Assembly (NCBI RefSeq): GCF_004364245.1
Contig: NZ_SOAV01000003.1
Span: 124,001 to 188,000, forward strand
Direction: 5' to 3'
Origin: Streptomyces sp. BK208
GTDB taxonomy: Bacteria; Actinomycetota; Actinomycetes; Streptomycetales; Streptomycetaceae
DNA: 64,000 nt
This document shows, piece after piece, positions 1 to 8,270 of this stretch (position 1 is its first letter; every line of letters starts with the position of its first letter). The position numbers were made by a program, and so were the translations under genes. The notes below the pieces were generated by a model, which was not told the origin of the DNA, did not search any database, and saw only the letters and a program-made list of their open reading frames with translations.

Positions 1-1376
1 GCGCTCCGGGACGCCTCGGTGATCTCGTCTCCCGCCTCCATCGGGTGGGTGACGTCCTCGGCGTCGCGGTCCCGGCCGCCGATGTGGTTGAAGACCAGGT
101 TGAGCAGGACGGCGGCCACGCAGCCGGTCGAGATGCCGGAGTCGAGGATGATCCGCGCGTTCTCCGGGAACGAGTGGTAGAAGTCCGGCGCCGCGATCGG
201 GATGATGCCGACGGCCAGGGAGACCGCCACGATCAGGACGTTGTTGTCCTTGTCCAGGCTCGCCCTGACCAGGGTCTGGATGCCGCTGGCCGCGACCGAG
301 CCGAAGAGGACGACGCCGGCGCCGCCGAGGACCGGGCGGGGGACGACGGCGATGAGCGAGGCGGCCATCGGGCACAGGCCCATCAGGACCAGGAAGCCGC
401 CGCCCGCTGCGACGACGTAGCGGCTGCGGATCTTCGTCATCGCGACCAGGCCGATGTTCTGGGCGAAGGCGCTGCACATGAAGCCGTTGAAGAACGGGCT
501 GAGGGCGGAGCCGAGGGTGTCGGCGCGCAGGCCGGCCGCGATGGTCTTCTCGTCGGCCGGGCGCTCCACGATCTCGCCGAGGGCGAGCATGTCGGCCGTG
601 GACTCGGTCATCGAGACCACCATCACCACGCACATCGACAGGATCGCGGCGACCTGGAACTGCGGGGCGCCGAAGTGGAACGGCGTGGGGAAGCCGACGA
701 CGTCCGCGTCCGCGACCGGGCCGAAGTCCGTGACGCCGAACGGGATGGCGATGAGCGTGCCCGCGACCAGGCCGAGCAGTACGGCGATCTGCTTGACGAA
801 GCCGCGGGTGAAGCGGCGCAGCAGCAGGACGATGAGGAGGGTGATGGCGGCCAGGCCCAGGTTGGTCCCCGAGCCGTAGTCGTCCGCCGTCGGGGCGGGA
901 CCCTGCGCCCACCCGAAGGCGACGGGCAGCAGGGATATGCCGATCAGGGTGATGACGGTGCCGGTGACGACCGGCGGGAAGAAGCGGATCGCCTTGCAGA
1001 AGACGGGGGCGGCGAGGAAGCCGAGGAGTCCGGCGACGATGACCGCGCCGAAGATGATCGGCAGCGCGTCGGACTTGTCGTCGGTGGAGGCGACGACCGC
1101 CGTCATGGGGGCGACGCCGGCGAAGGTGACGCCGTTGACGAAGGGCAGCCGGGCGCCGATCTTCCAGATGCCGAGCGTCTGGAGGAAGGTGGCGAGGCCG
1201 GCGGTGAACAGGCAGGCACCGGTGAGGAAGGTCAGCTCGGTGGCGCTCAGGCCGATGGCCGCGCCGACGATCAGGGGCGGGGCGACGACCCCGGCGTACA
1301 TGGCGGCCACGTGTTGCAGGCCGGTCGTCGCCATCTTCAGTGGCGGGAGTTTCTCGTCTACAGGGTGGTCGGCCAC
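1..1376 (-). CDS. NCS2 family nucleobase (xanthine/urate) permease, C-terminus cut by window edge
   Basis: Membrane symporter that would import xanthine, urate or a related purine. The visible 458 residues are open to the window edge, so only the last part of the C-terminal tail is missing. The NCS2 signature is present as QNIGLVAMTKI, the first membrane helix has the conserved His in QHVAAMYAGVVAPP, and helix 8 has the substrate-binding acidic residue in MTESTAD. The start is a GTG (MADHPVDEKLPPLK) 9 nt after GGAGG. A nearby ATG further upstream is in another frame. It lies downstream of the deaminase gene and is a paralogue of the permease at 3115-4530. Substrate (xanthine versus urate) cannot be decided from sequence. 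Confidence 0.85.
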   Translation of the reverse strand, partial: MADHPVDEKLPPLKMATTGLQHVAAMYAGVVAPPLIVGAAIGLSATELTFLTGACLFTAGLATFLQTLGIWKIGARLPFVNGVTFAGVAPMTAVVASTDDKSDALPIIFGAVIVAGLLGFLAAPVFCKAIRFFPPVVTGTVITLIGISLLPVAFGWAQGPAPTADDYGSGTNLGLAAITLLIVLLLRRFTRGFVKQIAVLLGLVAGTLIAIPFGVTDFGPVADADVVGFPTPFHFGAPQFQVAAILSMCVVMVVSMTESTADMLALGEIVERPADEKTIAAGLRADTLGSALSPFFNGFMCSAFAQNIGLVAMTKIRSRYVVAAGGGFLVLMGLCPMAASLIAVVPRPVLGGAGVVLFGSVAASGIQTLVRASLDKDNNVLIVAVSLAVGIIPIAAPDFYHSFPENARIILDSGISTGCVAAVLLNLVFNHIGGRDRDAEDVTHPMEAGDEITEASRS

Positions 1377-1528
1377 GGCGGCGTTCCTCCGGTCGGTTAC
1401 ACGTCGGCTCTGACGCGGGTGTCTTGGAGGTGGTGCGGGTGCTGGTCATGGGGGCACCTCACGCTCGAGCGGAGCCGAGCGTGGGGGGAGGGACCGGGAC
1501 GGACCGTTCGGGGAAACGGGAGACCTAT

Positions 1529-1593
1529 CCGGGGCGTGCGCACAGGGGCGCACGCCCCGGAGTCGGTCGCCGTGGACCCCGCTCGGGTCCACG
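1529..1593 (-). terminator. Double hairpin after the deaminase gene
   Basis: Two perfect inverted repeats lie in tandem in the gap between the deaminase gene and the first permease gene. One has a 12-bp stem, 1529-1540 pairing with 1549-1560 around an 8-nt loop. The other has a 9-bp stem, 1571-1579 pairing with 1585-1593 around a 5-nt loop. No U-tract follows, as is usual in Streptomyces. They would end or attenuate transcription leaving the deaminase gene before it enters the permease gene. Confidence 0.7.
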
Positions 1594-1654
1594 GCTACCG
1601 GCCGGGAGCCGTCCCTCCTGGCCGGAGATCAAAGGGTGTTCTGCCGTACGGCGT

Positions 1655-3043
1655 TCAGCCCCGTGCGGTGAGCTGCGCCAGGCGTCGCGCCTCGTCCCGG
1701 GTGGAGCGGGCGACGGCGTCCTCGTCGACGGTGAGCAGCCTGCCGTCCTCGACGATCCGGCGGCCGTTCACGAACGACGCCGTGACCGGGGCCGCGGCGC
1801 CGAAGACCAGCGCGGTCACCGGGTCGGCGATCGAGGAGTGCGCCAGGGTGTCCATCCGCCACAGCACCAGGTCGGCGAGCTTGCCCGCCTCCAGGGAGCC
1901 GGTCTCGGCGGCCCGGCCGAGGACCCGGGCGCCTCCGTGGGTGCCCAGGCGCAGCGCCTTGCGGGCGTCGAGCGCGGCCTCGCGGTGGGCGCCGAGCCGG
2001 TTGACGAGCAGGGCGTTCCGCAGTTCGGTGTGGAGTTCACCGGACTCGTTGGAGGCGGTGCCGTCGACGCCGAGGCCGACCGGGACGCCGGCCGCGAGCA
2101 TGTCGGGCACCCGGGCGATCCCGGCGGCCAGGCGGGCGTTGGAGGAGGGGCAGTGGGCGACGCCGGTGCCGGTGCCGGCGAAGGCGGCGATGTCGGAGTC
2201 GTTCATGTGGACGCAGTGCGCCATCCACACGTCCTCGCCGAGCCAGCCCGTGGACTCGAAGTAGTCGGTGGGGCCCATGCCGAACAGCTCGTGGCAGAAC
2301 TTCTCCTCCTCCACGGTCTCCGAGCCGTGGGTGTGCAGCCGTACGCCGAGCCGGCGGGCCAGCTCCGCGCCCCGGCGCATCAGCTCGGTGGAGACGGAGA
2401 AGGGGGAGCAGGGGGCCACCGCGATCTGCGTCATCGCGTCGAAGGAGGCGTCGTGGTGCTCGCGCACCGTGTCCTCGGTGGCGGCCAGGGCGTCGTCCAG
2501 GCTCTCGACCGCGAAGTCCGGCGGCAGCCCGCCGTCGGACTCGCCGCGGTCCATGGAGCCGCGGGCGAGGGTGAAGCGGACGCCCATGTCGCGGGCGGCG
2601 CGGATGATCGCGCCGGACAGGTCGCCCGCGCCGCGCGGGTGGATGTAGTGGTGGTCCGCGGCGGTGGTCACACCGCCGCGGGCCATCATCGCCAGCGACC
2701 CCTGGGCCGCCGCGTAGGCCATCGGCTCGTCGATGCGCGCCCAGGTCGGGTACAGGGCGACCAGCCAGTCGAACAGGTTGTGGTCGGTGGCCAGGCCCCG
2801 GGTGAGCCACTGGTAGAAGTGGTGATGGGTGTTGACCAGACCGGGCGTGACCAGGTGTCCGGTCGCGTCGATCCGGCCGACGACGTTCTCCAGGCCCTCG
2901 GGTGCCCGGCCGGCGCCGACGGACTCGATCCGGTTGCCCGCGATCACGACGTGACCGAAGGCGTACTCGGTGTCGTCCGCGTCCACGGTGGCGATCGCGG
3001 CGTTCTCGATGACGGTGCGCTCGGCTGCCGATGCTGCTGCCAT
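1655..3043 (-). CDS. 8-oxoguanine/guanine deaminase-type amidohydrolase
   Basis: A 462-residue metal-dependent deaminase of the amidohydrolase superfamily, closest by motif to 8-oxoguanine deaminases (8-oxoguanine to urate plus ammonia). Metal-binding and catalytic motifs are visible in order: VNTHHHFYQ, HTHGSE, MAHCVHM and GVDGTASN. The start chosen is ATG at 3043 (MAAASAAERTVIEN), preceded by GAGGAAG with 4-nt spacing; an upstream ATG at 3073 has no better signal. The gene sits between two NCS2 permeases and downstream of uricase, which fits a product feeding urate degradation. Plain guanine deaminase activity is an alternative; both substrates would make sense here. Confidence 0.8.
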   Translation of the reverse strand: MAAASAAERTVIENAAIATVDADDTEYAFGHVVIAGNRIESVGAGRAPEGLENVVGRIDATGHLVTPGLVNTHHHFYQWLTRGLATDHNLFDWLVALYPTWARIDEPMAYAAAQGSLAMMARGGVTTAADHHYIHPRGAGDLSGAIIRAARDMGVRFTLARGSMDRGESDGGLPPDFAVESLDDALAATEDTVREHHDASFDAMTQIAVAPCSPFSVSTELMRRGAELARRLGVRLHTHGSETVEEEKFCHELFGMGPTDYFESTGWLGEDVWMAHCVHMNDSDIAAFAGTGTGVAHCPSSNARLAAGIARVPDMLAAGVPVGLGVDGTASNESGELHTELRNALLVNRLGAHREAALDARKALRLGTHGGARVLGRAAETGSLEAGKLADLVLWRMDTLAHSSIADPVTALVFGAAAPVTASFVNGRRIVEDGRLLTVDEDAVARSTRDEARRLAQLTARG

Positions 3044-3114
3044 GCTGCTTCCTCGTCTTTCAGTGCGGCCCACGGGCGGGGAGTCGGATGCCCACGGGAG
3101 GGCACGGCAGGACC

Positions 3115-4530
3115 CTAGGAGGATTCGAGTGCCGGAGCCGCCGTGCGGCGGCCGCGGGTGCCGAGGTGGTGGAAGAACAGGTTGAGCGAGACCGCGACGA
3201 TCGCTCCGGCGCTGATTCCGGAGCCGAGCACGGTCTGGGCCCAGGCGGGGAAGCCGGCGTAGAAGGTGGGCGCGGCCAGCGGGATGATGCCCGCGCCCAG
3301 CGCCACGGCGACCAGGATGATGTTGGAGCTGTCGTCGAGCCCGGCCTCGGAGAGCGTACGGATGCCGCTGACGGCGATGGAGCCGAAGAGCACGATGCCC
3401 GCGCCGCCGAGGACCGGCATGGGCACGAGCGAGACGACGGCGCCGAGGACCGGGAAGGCGCCGAGGACGAGCAGGGTGGCGCCGGCGACGGCGACGACGT
3501 AGCGGCTGCGCACCCGGGTGAGGGAGACGACGCCGACGTTCTGGGCGAAGGCGGAGGTGGGGAAGCCGCCGAAGACGGGGCCGACCAGGGTGGCGAGGCC
3601 GTCGGTGCGCAGGCCGCGGGTGATGACCTTGGCGTCGGCGCGGCGGTCGCAGATCTCACCGAGGGCGAGCATGCCGGCGCTGGACTCGGTCATCAGGACC
3701 AGCATCACGATGCACAGCGACAGGACGGCCGCGGGCTGGAACTCGGGGGCGCCGAAGGCGAAGGGGGTGGGCAGGGCGGCGACCGGCGCGGACTTCAGGG
3801 CGTCGAAGTCGGCCATGCCGAACGGGATGGCGGCCAGGGTGCCGATCAGCAGGCCGAAGAGCAGGGCGACCTGCTTGACGAAGCCTCTGCCGAAGCGCTG
3901 GATGACGAGGATGACGGCGAGGGTGAAGGCGGCGAGCGCGAGGTTGCGCATCGAGCCGAAGCCGGCGGCGGTCTCGTCGCCGCCCTGCGCCCAGCCGACC
4001 GGGACCGGCATCAGCGTGACGCCGATGAGGGTGATGACGACACCCGTGACCAGGGGCGGGAAGAAGCGCAGCAGTCTGCCGAAGAAGGGGCCGACGGCGA
4101 GGCAGAAGACACCGGCGACCATCACCGCGCCGTAGACGGCGGGAAGTTGGCTGCCTTTGGCGTTGGTCTCGACGATGGCGAGGATGGGCGCGATGCCGGC
4201 CGAGGAGGCGGCGTTGACGAACGGAAGCCGGTTGCCGACGAAGCCCTTGACGCCGAGGGTCTGGAGCAGGGTGGCGACGCCCGCGATGAGCAGGCTCGCG
4301 GCGATCAGCCGGGTGCGGCCCTCGATGTCGAGTCCGACGGCCTGGCCGATGATGAGCGGAGGAGTGACGACACCGGCGTACATGGCGGCGATGTGCTGGA
4401 GCGCGGCGGGAACGAGCCGCGAGGGGTGGAGCTTCTCGTCCACCGGATGCACGGACGTGACGGCGTCCTCGGTGTGCTCCGGCGAGGTGGGATCCAGGCC
4501 TTTGGCGGGCCCTTTCGCAGGCAGTGCCAT
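3115..4530 (-). CDS. NCS2 family nucleobase (urate/xanthine) permease
   Basis: A complete 471-residue NCS2 symporter. Features visible: helix-1 His in LQHIAAMYAGVVTPP, the helix-8 motif MTESSAGMLALGEI and the family signature QNVGVVSLTRV. ATG start follows GGAGGAAACACC. It lies 64 bp downstream of uricase and 71 bp upstream of the deaminase gene, on the same strand, so it is probably expressed partly from the uricase operon. A strong hairpin in the uricase-permease gap suggests its level is attenuated. Import of urate is the natural guess because uricase is the immediate upstream gene, but xanthine is equally possible. Confidence 0.88.
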   Translation of the reverse strand: MALPAKGPAKGLDPTSPEHTEDAVTSVHPVDEKLHPSRLVPAALQHIAAMYAGVVTPPLIIGQAVGLDIEGRTRLIAASLLIAGVATLLQTLGVKGFVGNRLPFVNAASSAGIAPILAIVETNAKGSQLPAVYGAVMVAGVFCLAVGPFFGRLLRFFPPLVTGVVITLIGVTLMPVPVGWAQGGDETAAGFGSMRNLALAAFTLAVILVIQRFGRGFVKQVALLFGLLIGTLAAIPFGMADFDALKSAPVAALPTPFAFGAPEFQPAAVLSLCIVMLVLMTESSAGMLALGEICDRRADAKVITRGLRTDGLATLVGPVFGGFPTSAFAQNVGVVSLTRVRSRYVVAVAGATLLVLGAFPVLGAVVSLVPMPVLGGAGIVLFGSIAVSGIRTLSEAGLDDSSNIILVAVALGAGIIPLAAPTFYAGFPAWAQTVLGSGISAGAIVAVSLNLFFHHLGTRGRRTAAPALESS

Positions 4531-4548
4531 GGTGTTTCCTCCGGTGTG

Positions 4549-4586
4549 GCGCGCCCCCGGGTCCTGGTGGACGGCCGGGGGCGCGC
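4549..4586 (-). terminator. Hairpin between uricase and permease genes
   Basis: Perfect 12-bp inverted repeat (4549-4560 with 4575-4586, 14-nt loop) just after the uricase stop codon and about 19 bp before the permease start. It could be a partial terminator that separates soluble enzymes from the transporter. Confidence 0.7.
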
Positions 4587-4594
4587 TTCCCGCG

Positions 4595-5530
4595 TCAGAG
4601 GTTGGTCATGTCGACCGGGATGAGTTGCTCGGCGCCGTCGCGCAGGATGGTGGCCTCGATCAGGCCGTACGGGCGGTCGGCGGCGTAGTACACGGCGCCG
4701 TCCTTGGCCTCGTTGTCGATCCCGAAGGGCGACAGGTCCGAGCGGAAGTGGTGCTTGTTGGGCATCGAGAAGCGGATCTCGTCCACCTCGTCGCGCGAGT
4801 TGAGCACCCGCACGCCCATTTCGAAGAGGGTCTGCTGGAGCGAGTACGAGTACGTCTCCGCGAACGCCTGGAGCGCGTGCTTGCGCACCCCGTTGTACGA
4901 GCGGTCCCAGTCCGGGGCGTGCGAGTCGACGCCGTCCCAGTTGTGCCGCCACCAGGTGGAGACGGTGGTGGCGAGGATCCGGTCGTAGTCCTCCTTGAGG
5001 GTCGTGTACTTGTCCTTCAGGTAGCCGAAGAACTCGGAGTTGGTCGAGTTCAGGACGGTCAGGTCCTTGAAGCCGGAGAGCACCTGGATGCCGTGGCCGT
5101 CGTAGGTGATCTGCGCGACGCGGGTCTCCTGGCCGGTGCGGACGAAGGAGTGGGCGATCTCCTCCGAGCCGACGAAGCGGGCGCCGCCCTTGGAGGTCTC
5201 GATCCGCTCCCAGCCGAACTCCTCGATGCGGATGCGGGCCCGGTGGATCGGCTCGTTGTTGTCCACGAAGTGGCGGGCGAGCTTCACGCCGAGGTCCTCG
5301 GCGCTCTCGATGCCGTGCTCCTTGGCGAAGGCGAACACGGTGTTCTTGGTGGTGTCGGTCGGCAGGACGTTGGCGTTGGAACCGCTGCGGTGGACCTCCT
5401 CCATGTCGCCGGACAGGGCGACGGAGACGTTCAGGTCCTTGATGTGGTGCGTGTCGCCGTCACGCGTGATCTTGACGACGCGGTTCTCTGCCTTGCCGTA
5501 CTGGTTCTGTCCCAGGACGAAACGGGTCAT
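4595..5530 (-). CDS. Uricase (urate oxidase)
   Basis: A 311-residue cofactor-free urate oxidase: urate + O2 gives 5-hydroxyisourate + H2O2. The protein starts MTRFVLGQNQYGKAENRVVK and carries the conserved blocks VLNSTNSEFFGYLKDKY and MPNKHHFRSDLSPFG typical of the T-fold uricases. The ATG at 5530 is the family-like start; the reading frame stays open upstream but with non-uricase sequence overlapping the HIU hydrolase gene. It starts 7 bp after the HIU hydrolase stop, so uraD-like, HIU hydrolase and uricase form one operon. The H2O2 it makes explains the co-regulated catalase at 9341-10804. Confidence 0.95.
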   Translation of the reverse strand: MTRFVLGQNQYGKAENRVVKITRDGDTHHIKDLNVSVALSGDMEEVHRSGSNANVLPTDTTKNTVFAFAKEHGIESAEDLGVKLARHFVDNNEPIHRARIRIEEFGWERIETSKGGARFVGSEEIAHSFVRTGQETRVAQITYDGHGIQVLSGFKDLTVLNSTNSEFFGYLKDKYTTLKEDYDRILATTVSTWWRHNWDGVDSHAPDWDRSYNGVRKHALQAFAETYSYSLQQTLFEMGVRVLNSRDEVDEIRFSMPNKHHFRSDLSPFGIDNEAKDGAVYYAADRPYGLIEATILRDGAEQLIPVDMTNL

Positions 5531-5537
5531 GATTCGG

Positions 5538-5939
5538 TCAGCTCCCTCGGTAAACGGAGTAGCCGAACGGGTTGAGCAGCAGCGGAACGTGGTAGTGCTC
5601 GCCGGGCACCACCGCGAAGGTGATGGTGACCTCGGGGAAGAACACGGGCCGGCCGTTCTCGCTGTCCCGGAGCGCGGGGGCGTCCTGCTGGGCCGCGGCT
5701 TGTTTCTTGGCGAAGTACGTCTCGGTGTCGAAGTCGAGCCGTACGTGGGTGGTGCCCTCCGGCAGGGCCGGGAGGTCCTTGCACCGGCCGTCGGCGTCGG
5801 TCGCGGAGCCGCCGAGCGCCTGCCAGTCCGCCTCAAGGCCCGTGCGGGCGGAGAGGTGGACGGCGACGTCCCCGGCGGGGCGGCCGGCGCTGGTGTCCAG
5901 GATGTGCGTGGACACGGAGGCGGTGGTGCTGGTGCTCAT
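5538..5939 (-). CDS. uraH: 5-hydroxyisourate hydrolase (transthyretin-like)
   Basis: A 133-residue HIU hydrolase that opens the ring of 5-hydroxyisourate to give OHCU. The family landmarks are present: N-terminal STHILDTSAGRPA with the catalytic His, HYHVPLLLNPFGYS, and the diagnostic C-terminal tetrapeptide YRGS. The ATG overlaps the stop of the upstream decarboxylase gene as ATGA, so the two are translationally coupled. Length matches the family. A longer frame starting further upstream has no family similarity and was not used. Confidence 0.94.
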   Translation of the reverse strand: MSTSTTASVSTHILDTSAGRPAGDVAVHLSARTGLEADWQALGGSATDADGRCKDLPALPEGTTHVRLDFDTETYFAKKQAAAQQDAPALRDSENGRPVFFPEVTITFAVVPGEHYHVPLLLNPFGYSVYRGS

Positions 5940-6451
5940 GGTCGGGCGTCCTGTTCGACGAGTCGGTTCAGGCGGATACGGTTGATCTTCCCCAGTTCGG
6001 CGCGGACGATCTCCCGTTCCTGCTCGGGCGAGTTGCCGATCCGCTCCTTGACGGCGTCCCGCATCTGCTCGCCGGTCCGGCCGGTGGCACAGATGAGGAA
6101 GACGTGTCCGAACTTCTCCTGGTAGGCCAGGTTCAGTTCGAGCATCTCCGCCTTGAGTTCCTCGGCGGCGCCGGCCATGCCCGCCTGTTCGCGCGACGAG
6201 GTCGGGTCGCCCGGCTTGGGGCGGCCGATCGGCGGGTGCCCGGCCATCGCCTCGGCGAGGTCCTCGGCGGTCAGCTCGGCCATGGCGGCGTCGCTGGCGG
6301 CGTACAGGTCCTCGGCGGTGGTGAAGGGGCGGGCGGCGAGCAGGTGCCGGGCCCACGCCGTGGAGGCGCACGCCTCGTGGAGTTCGGCGCGTGCCGAGGA
6401 CTCCTCGAGGGTGTTGAGGCGGGCCAGACCCGACGCGGAAGTGGACGTCAC
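5936..6451 (-). CDS. uraD: 2-oxo-4-hydroxy-4-carboxy-5-ureidoimidazoline (OHCU) decarboxylase
   Basis: A 171-residue OHCU decarboxylase giving S-allantoin, the last step from urate to allantoin. The GHPPIGRPKPGD block contains the active-site His, and FGHVFLICATGRTGEQM is the other conserved block. GTG start (MTSTSASGLARLN) follows GGAGG with 5-nt spacing; the frame is open upstream but without homologous residues. First gene of the urate operon, 40 bp downstream of the promoter and operator region at 6491-6530. Confidence 0.92.
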   Translation of the reverse strand: MTSTSASGLARLNTLEESSARAELHEACASTAWARHLLAARPFTTAEDLYAASDAAMAELTAEDLAEAMAGHPPIGRPKPGDPTSSREQAGMAGAAEELKAEMLELNLAYQEKFGHVFLICATGRTGEQMRDAVKERIGNSPEQEREIVRAELGKINRIRLNRLVEQDARP

Positions 6452-6490
6452 GGGAGCCTCCGTGGCCTTGTGCTGAGCGGGCGTGCCGAT

Positions 6491-6530
6491 AGCTAACGCC
6501 CTCGGAAACAAGCCGTCAACACTTTGTTGA
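6491..6530 (-). promoter_or_regulatory. Promoter and operator of the urate operon
   Basis: Read on the minus strand: TTGACG (6514-6519), 17 bp, then TTAGCT (6491-6496). The -35 box is embedded in a perfect inverted repeat TCAACA-N3-TGTTGA (6516-6530). The 17-mer TCAACAAAGTGTTGACG differs by one base from the element over the catalase -35 box (9250-9266). The spacer also holds the half-site CGGAAACAAG (read on the plus strand) that occurs in the catalase leader. This points to one regulator controlling both units; promoter strength is inferred. Confidence 0.7.
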
Positions 6531-6548
6531 AAATTCGGGGTCAGAAAA

Positions 6549-6575
6549 GCCGCCGCCCGGTGACCGGACGGCGGC
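6549..6575 (-). terminator. Hairpin after the HTH gene
   Basis: A 7-bp G+C stem (6549-6555 with 6569-6575) whose loop contains a further CCGG/CCGG pairing, located 26 bp downstream of the stop codon of the HTH gene and just upstream of the urate operon promoter. Confidence 0.6.
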
Positions 6576-6600
6576 GGGGAGCGTGCGGGAACCTTGCAGG

Positions 6601-6969
6601 TCAGGCGCCCTTCTCCCGGTTGAGGTAGTTGTACACGGTGAAACGGCTGACGCCGAGCGCGCTCGCCACTGTCTCCACGCCGTGTCGCACGGCGAAGGCG
6701 CCGCGCGCCTCCAGGGCCCGGACGACCTCCTGCTTGGTCCGGCGGTCCAGGTCGGCCAGCGGCCTGCCCCGGCGGCGCTCCATGGCGGCCAGGATGTGGT
6801 CCAGGGAGTCGGCGAGCTGGGGCAGGCGTACGGCGACGACGTCGGCGCCCTCCCAGGACAGCACGACGTCCTCCAGGCCGGCCTCGTCCGGCGGCAGCAT
6901 CTCGCCGCCCATGGCGTCGACCAGGGGCTTGACGGCCGCGATGAACGGCTCCTCGGCCGGGCCGGTCAC
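6601..6969 (-). CDS. YheO-like helix-turn-helix regulator (HTH_22 type)
   Basis: A 122-residue protein whose C-terminal third, ASALGVSRFTVYNYLNREKG, is a clear helix-turn-helix of the YheO/DauR-like type; the N-terminal half has no obvious ligand domain and is shorter than the PAS-like domain of full YheO proteins. GTG start overlaps the stop of the upstream gene (GTGA). Its position directly before the urate operon makes it a candidate regulator of that operon. DNA binding is supported by sequence; the target is inference. Confidence 0.7.
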   Translation of the reverse strand: MTGPAEEPFIAAVKPLVDAMGGEMLPPDEAGLEDVVLSWEGADVVAVRLPQLADSLDHILAAMERRRGRPLADLDRRTKQEVVRALEARGAFAVRHGVETVASALGVSRFTVYNYLNREKGA

Positions 6970-7247
6970 CGCTCGCCCTCCCCTTCGGCGCGATCCCCTT
7001 CGGCGCCTTCCGCGACCACGTTGACCTGGAGCGAGATCCGGGTGGCGCCCGCATCGAGGGAACGGCGCAGCAGCGCGTCCACGGCGGTGAGCACCCGGTC
7101 GGCGCCGCCCTCGGCGGTGTTGCCGAAGGGGCCGACGTCGACCGCGTCCAGCTCGGCCGCCTCGACGACCTCCCGGGCCACCACCGCATGGGCGGGCGCC
7201 TCGTCCAGGTCGAAGGGCTCGGTCGTGAACTCCACTCTCAATCGCAC
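6966..7247 (-). CDS. Thiamine-binding (MTH1187/YkoF)-like small protein
   Basis: A 93-residue protein with the ferredoxin-like pattern of the MTH1187/YkoF thiamine-binding family: an N-terminal strand RLRVEFTTEPFDL and a C-terminal strand TRISLQVNVVAEG. The last dozen residues are acidic and low in complexity. GTG start lies close to the likely transcription start, with no good ribosome binding site. Overlaps the downstream HTH gene by 4 nt, so it may act as a small-molecule sensor partner. Family assignment is moderate; ligand unknown. Confidence 0.55.
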   Translation of the reverse strand: MRLRVEFTTEPFDLDEAPAHAVVAREVVEAAELDAVDVGPFGNTAEGGADRVLTAVDALLRRSLDAGATRISLQVNVVAEGAEGDRAEGEGER

Positions 7248-7290
7248 CCGGTCAACCTAACGCGGGGTGACCGCATTGCGCCGCCCCCTC

Positions 7291-7355
7291 TTGACAAGTG
7301 CGACACCTCCCCGGCAATCTTCCATTAAGCAGAAACGAACTTCCGTAATACGGAA
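7291..7355 (+). promoter_or_regulatory. Promoter and operator of hyi-glxR
   Basis: TTGACA (7291-7296), 18 bp, CAATCT (7315-7320). Right after the -10 box is a perfect palindrome TTCCGTA-A-TACGGAA (7341-7355), preceded by GCAGAAACGAACTTCCG (7329-7345). The latter matches elements at the same promoter position in gcl and catalase. A repressor bound here would cover the start of the transcript. Confidence 0.7.
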
Positions 7356-7387
7356 ACATCATCGAGCGGAAGGGAGCGCGGCACCCG

Positions 7388-8227
7388 ATGGGATTCGCAG
7401 ACCAGCGCTTCAACGTCAACCTGTCGATCCTCTACACGGAACTCCCGCTCCTGGAGCGTCCCGCGGCCGCCGCCGCGGCCGGCTTCACCGCGGTCGAGCT
7501 GTGGTGGCCCTGGATCGACTCGCCCACCCCCGAGCAGTCCGAGCTCGACGCCCTGAAGGCGGCCATCGAGGACGCGGGCGTCCAGCTCACCGGCCTGAAC
7601 TTCTACGCCGGCCGGCTGCCCGGTCCCGACCGGGGCGCGCTGTCGGTCCCCGGCGAGGAGTCGGAGCGCTTCCGCGCCAACATCGACGTGGCCGCCGACT
7701 TCGCCCGGTCGCTGGGCTGCACGGCCCTCAACGCCCTGTACGGCAACCGGGTCGAGGGCGTGGACCCGGCCGAGCAGGACGCGCTCGCGCTGGAGAACCT
7801 GGTCCTCGCCGCCCGCGCGGCCGACCGGATCGGCGCGGTCCTGCTGATCGAGGCGCTCAACAAGCCCGAGTCGCCGCTGTACCCGCTGGTGTCGGCGCCG
7901 GCCGCGATCGCGGTCGTGGACAAGGTCAACGAGGCCACCGGGCTCGGCAACGCCAAGTTCCTCATGGACCTGTACCACCTGTCCATGAACGGCGAGGACC
8001 TGCCGCAGGTGATCGACGCGTACGCCGCGAAGACCGGCCACGTGCAGATCGCCGACAACCCGGGCCGCGGCGCCCCCGGCACCGGCTCCCTCCCGCTGGA
8101 GGAGCTGCTCGACCGCCTGGCGAAGGCCGGATACGACGGCTGGGTCGGCCTGGAGTACAAGCCCGGCGACAACCCCAGCGCCCAGTCCTTCGCGTGGCTG
8201 CCGGCCGAGGCCCGCGCGGCCCGCTGA
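7388..8227 (+). CDS. hyi: Hydroxypyruvate isomerase (TIM-barrel)
   Basis: A 279-residue xylose-isomerase-like TIM barrel. Reaction: hydroxypyruvate to/from tartronate semialdehyde, connecting glyoxylate to glycerate. Conserved blocks seen: GFTAVELWWPW, LLIEALNKPESP (metal-binding Glu), MDLYHLSMNGEDL and WVGLEYKPG (second Glu). It lies 43 bp upstream of glxR on the same strand, and gcl is nearby on the other strand, which together give the whole glyoxylate-to-glycerate route. Length is typical (about 260-280). Confidence 0.9.
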   Translation: MGFADQRFNVNLSILYTELPLLERPAAAAAAGFTAVELWWPWIDSPTPEQSELDALKAAIEDAGVQLTGLNFYAGRLPGPDRGALSVPGEESERFRANIDVAADFARSLGCTALNALYGNRVEGVDPAEQDALALENLVLAARAADRIGAVLLIEALNKPESPLYPLVSAPAAIAVVDKVNEATGLGNAKFLMDLYHLSMNGEDLPQVIDAYAAKTGHVQIADNPGRGAPGTGSLPLEELLDRLAKAGYDGWVGLEYKPGDNPSAQSFAWLPAEARAAR

Positions 8228-8270
8228 GCACCCGCGGAACTTTTCAGAGATTGCCAGAGAGGTACCCATC

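Noticed and set aside
45..2264. 739-residue plus-strand open frame
   Set aside because: Repetitive Asp/Arg/Gly composition of a GC-rich antisense frame; the minus strand carries the permease and deaminase with clear motifs.
4595..5836. 413-residue uricase with a long N-terminal extension
   Set aside because: The extra 102 residues are an out-of-frame reading of the HIU hydrolase gene; uricase homology starts at the ATG at 5530.
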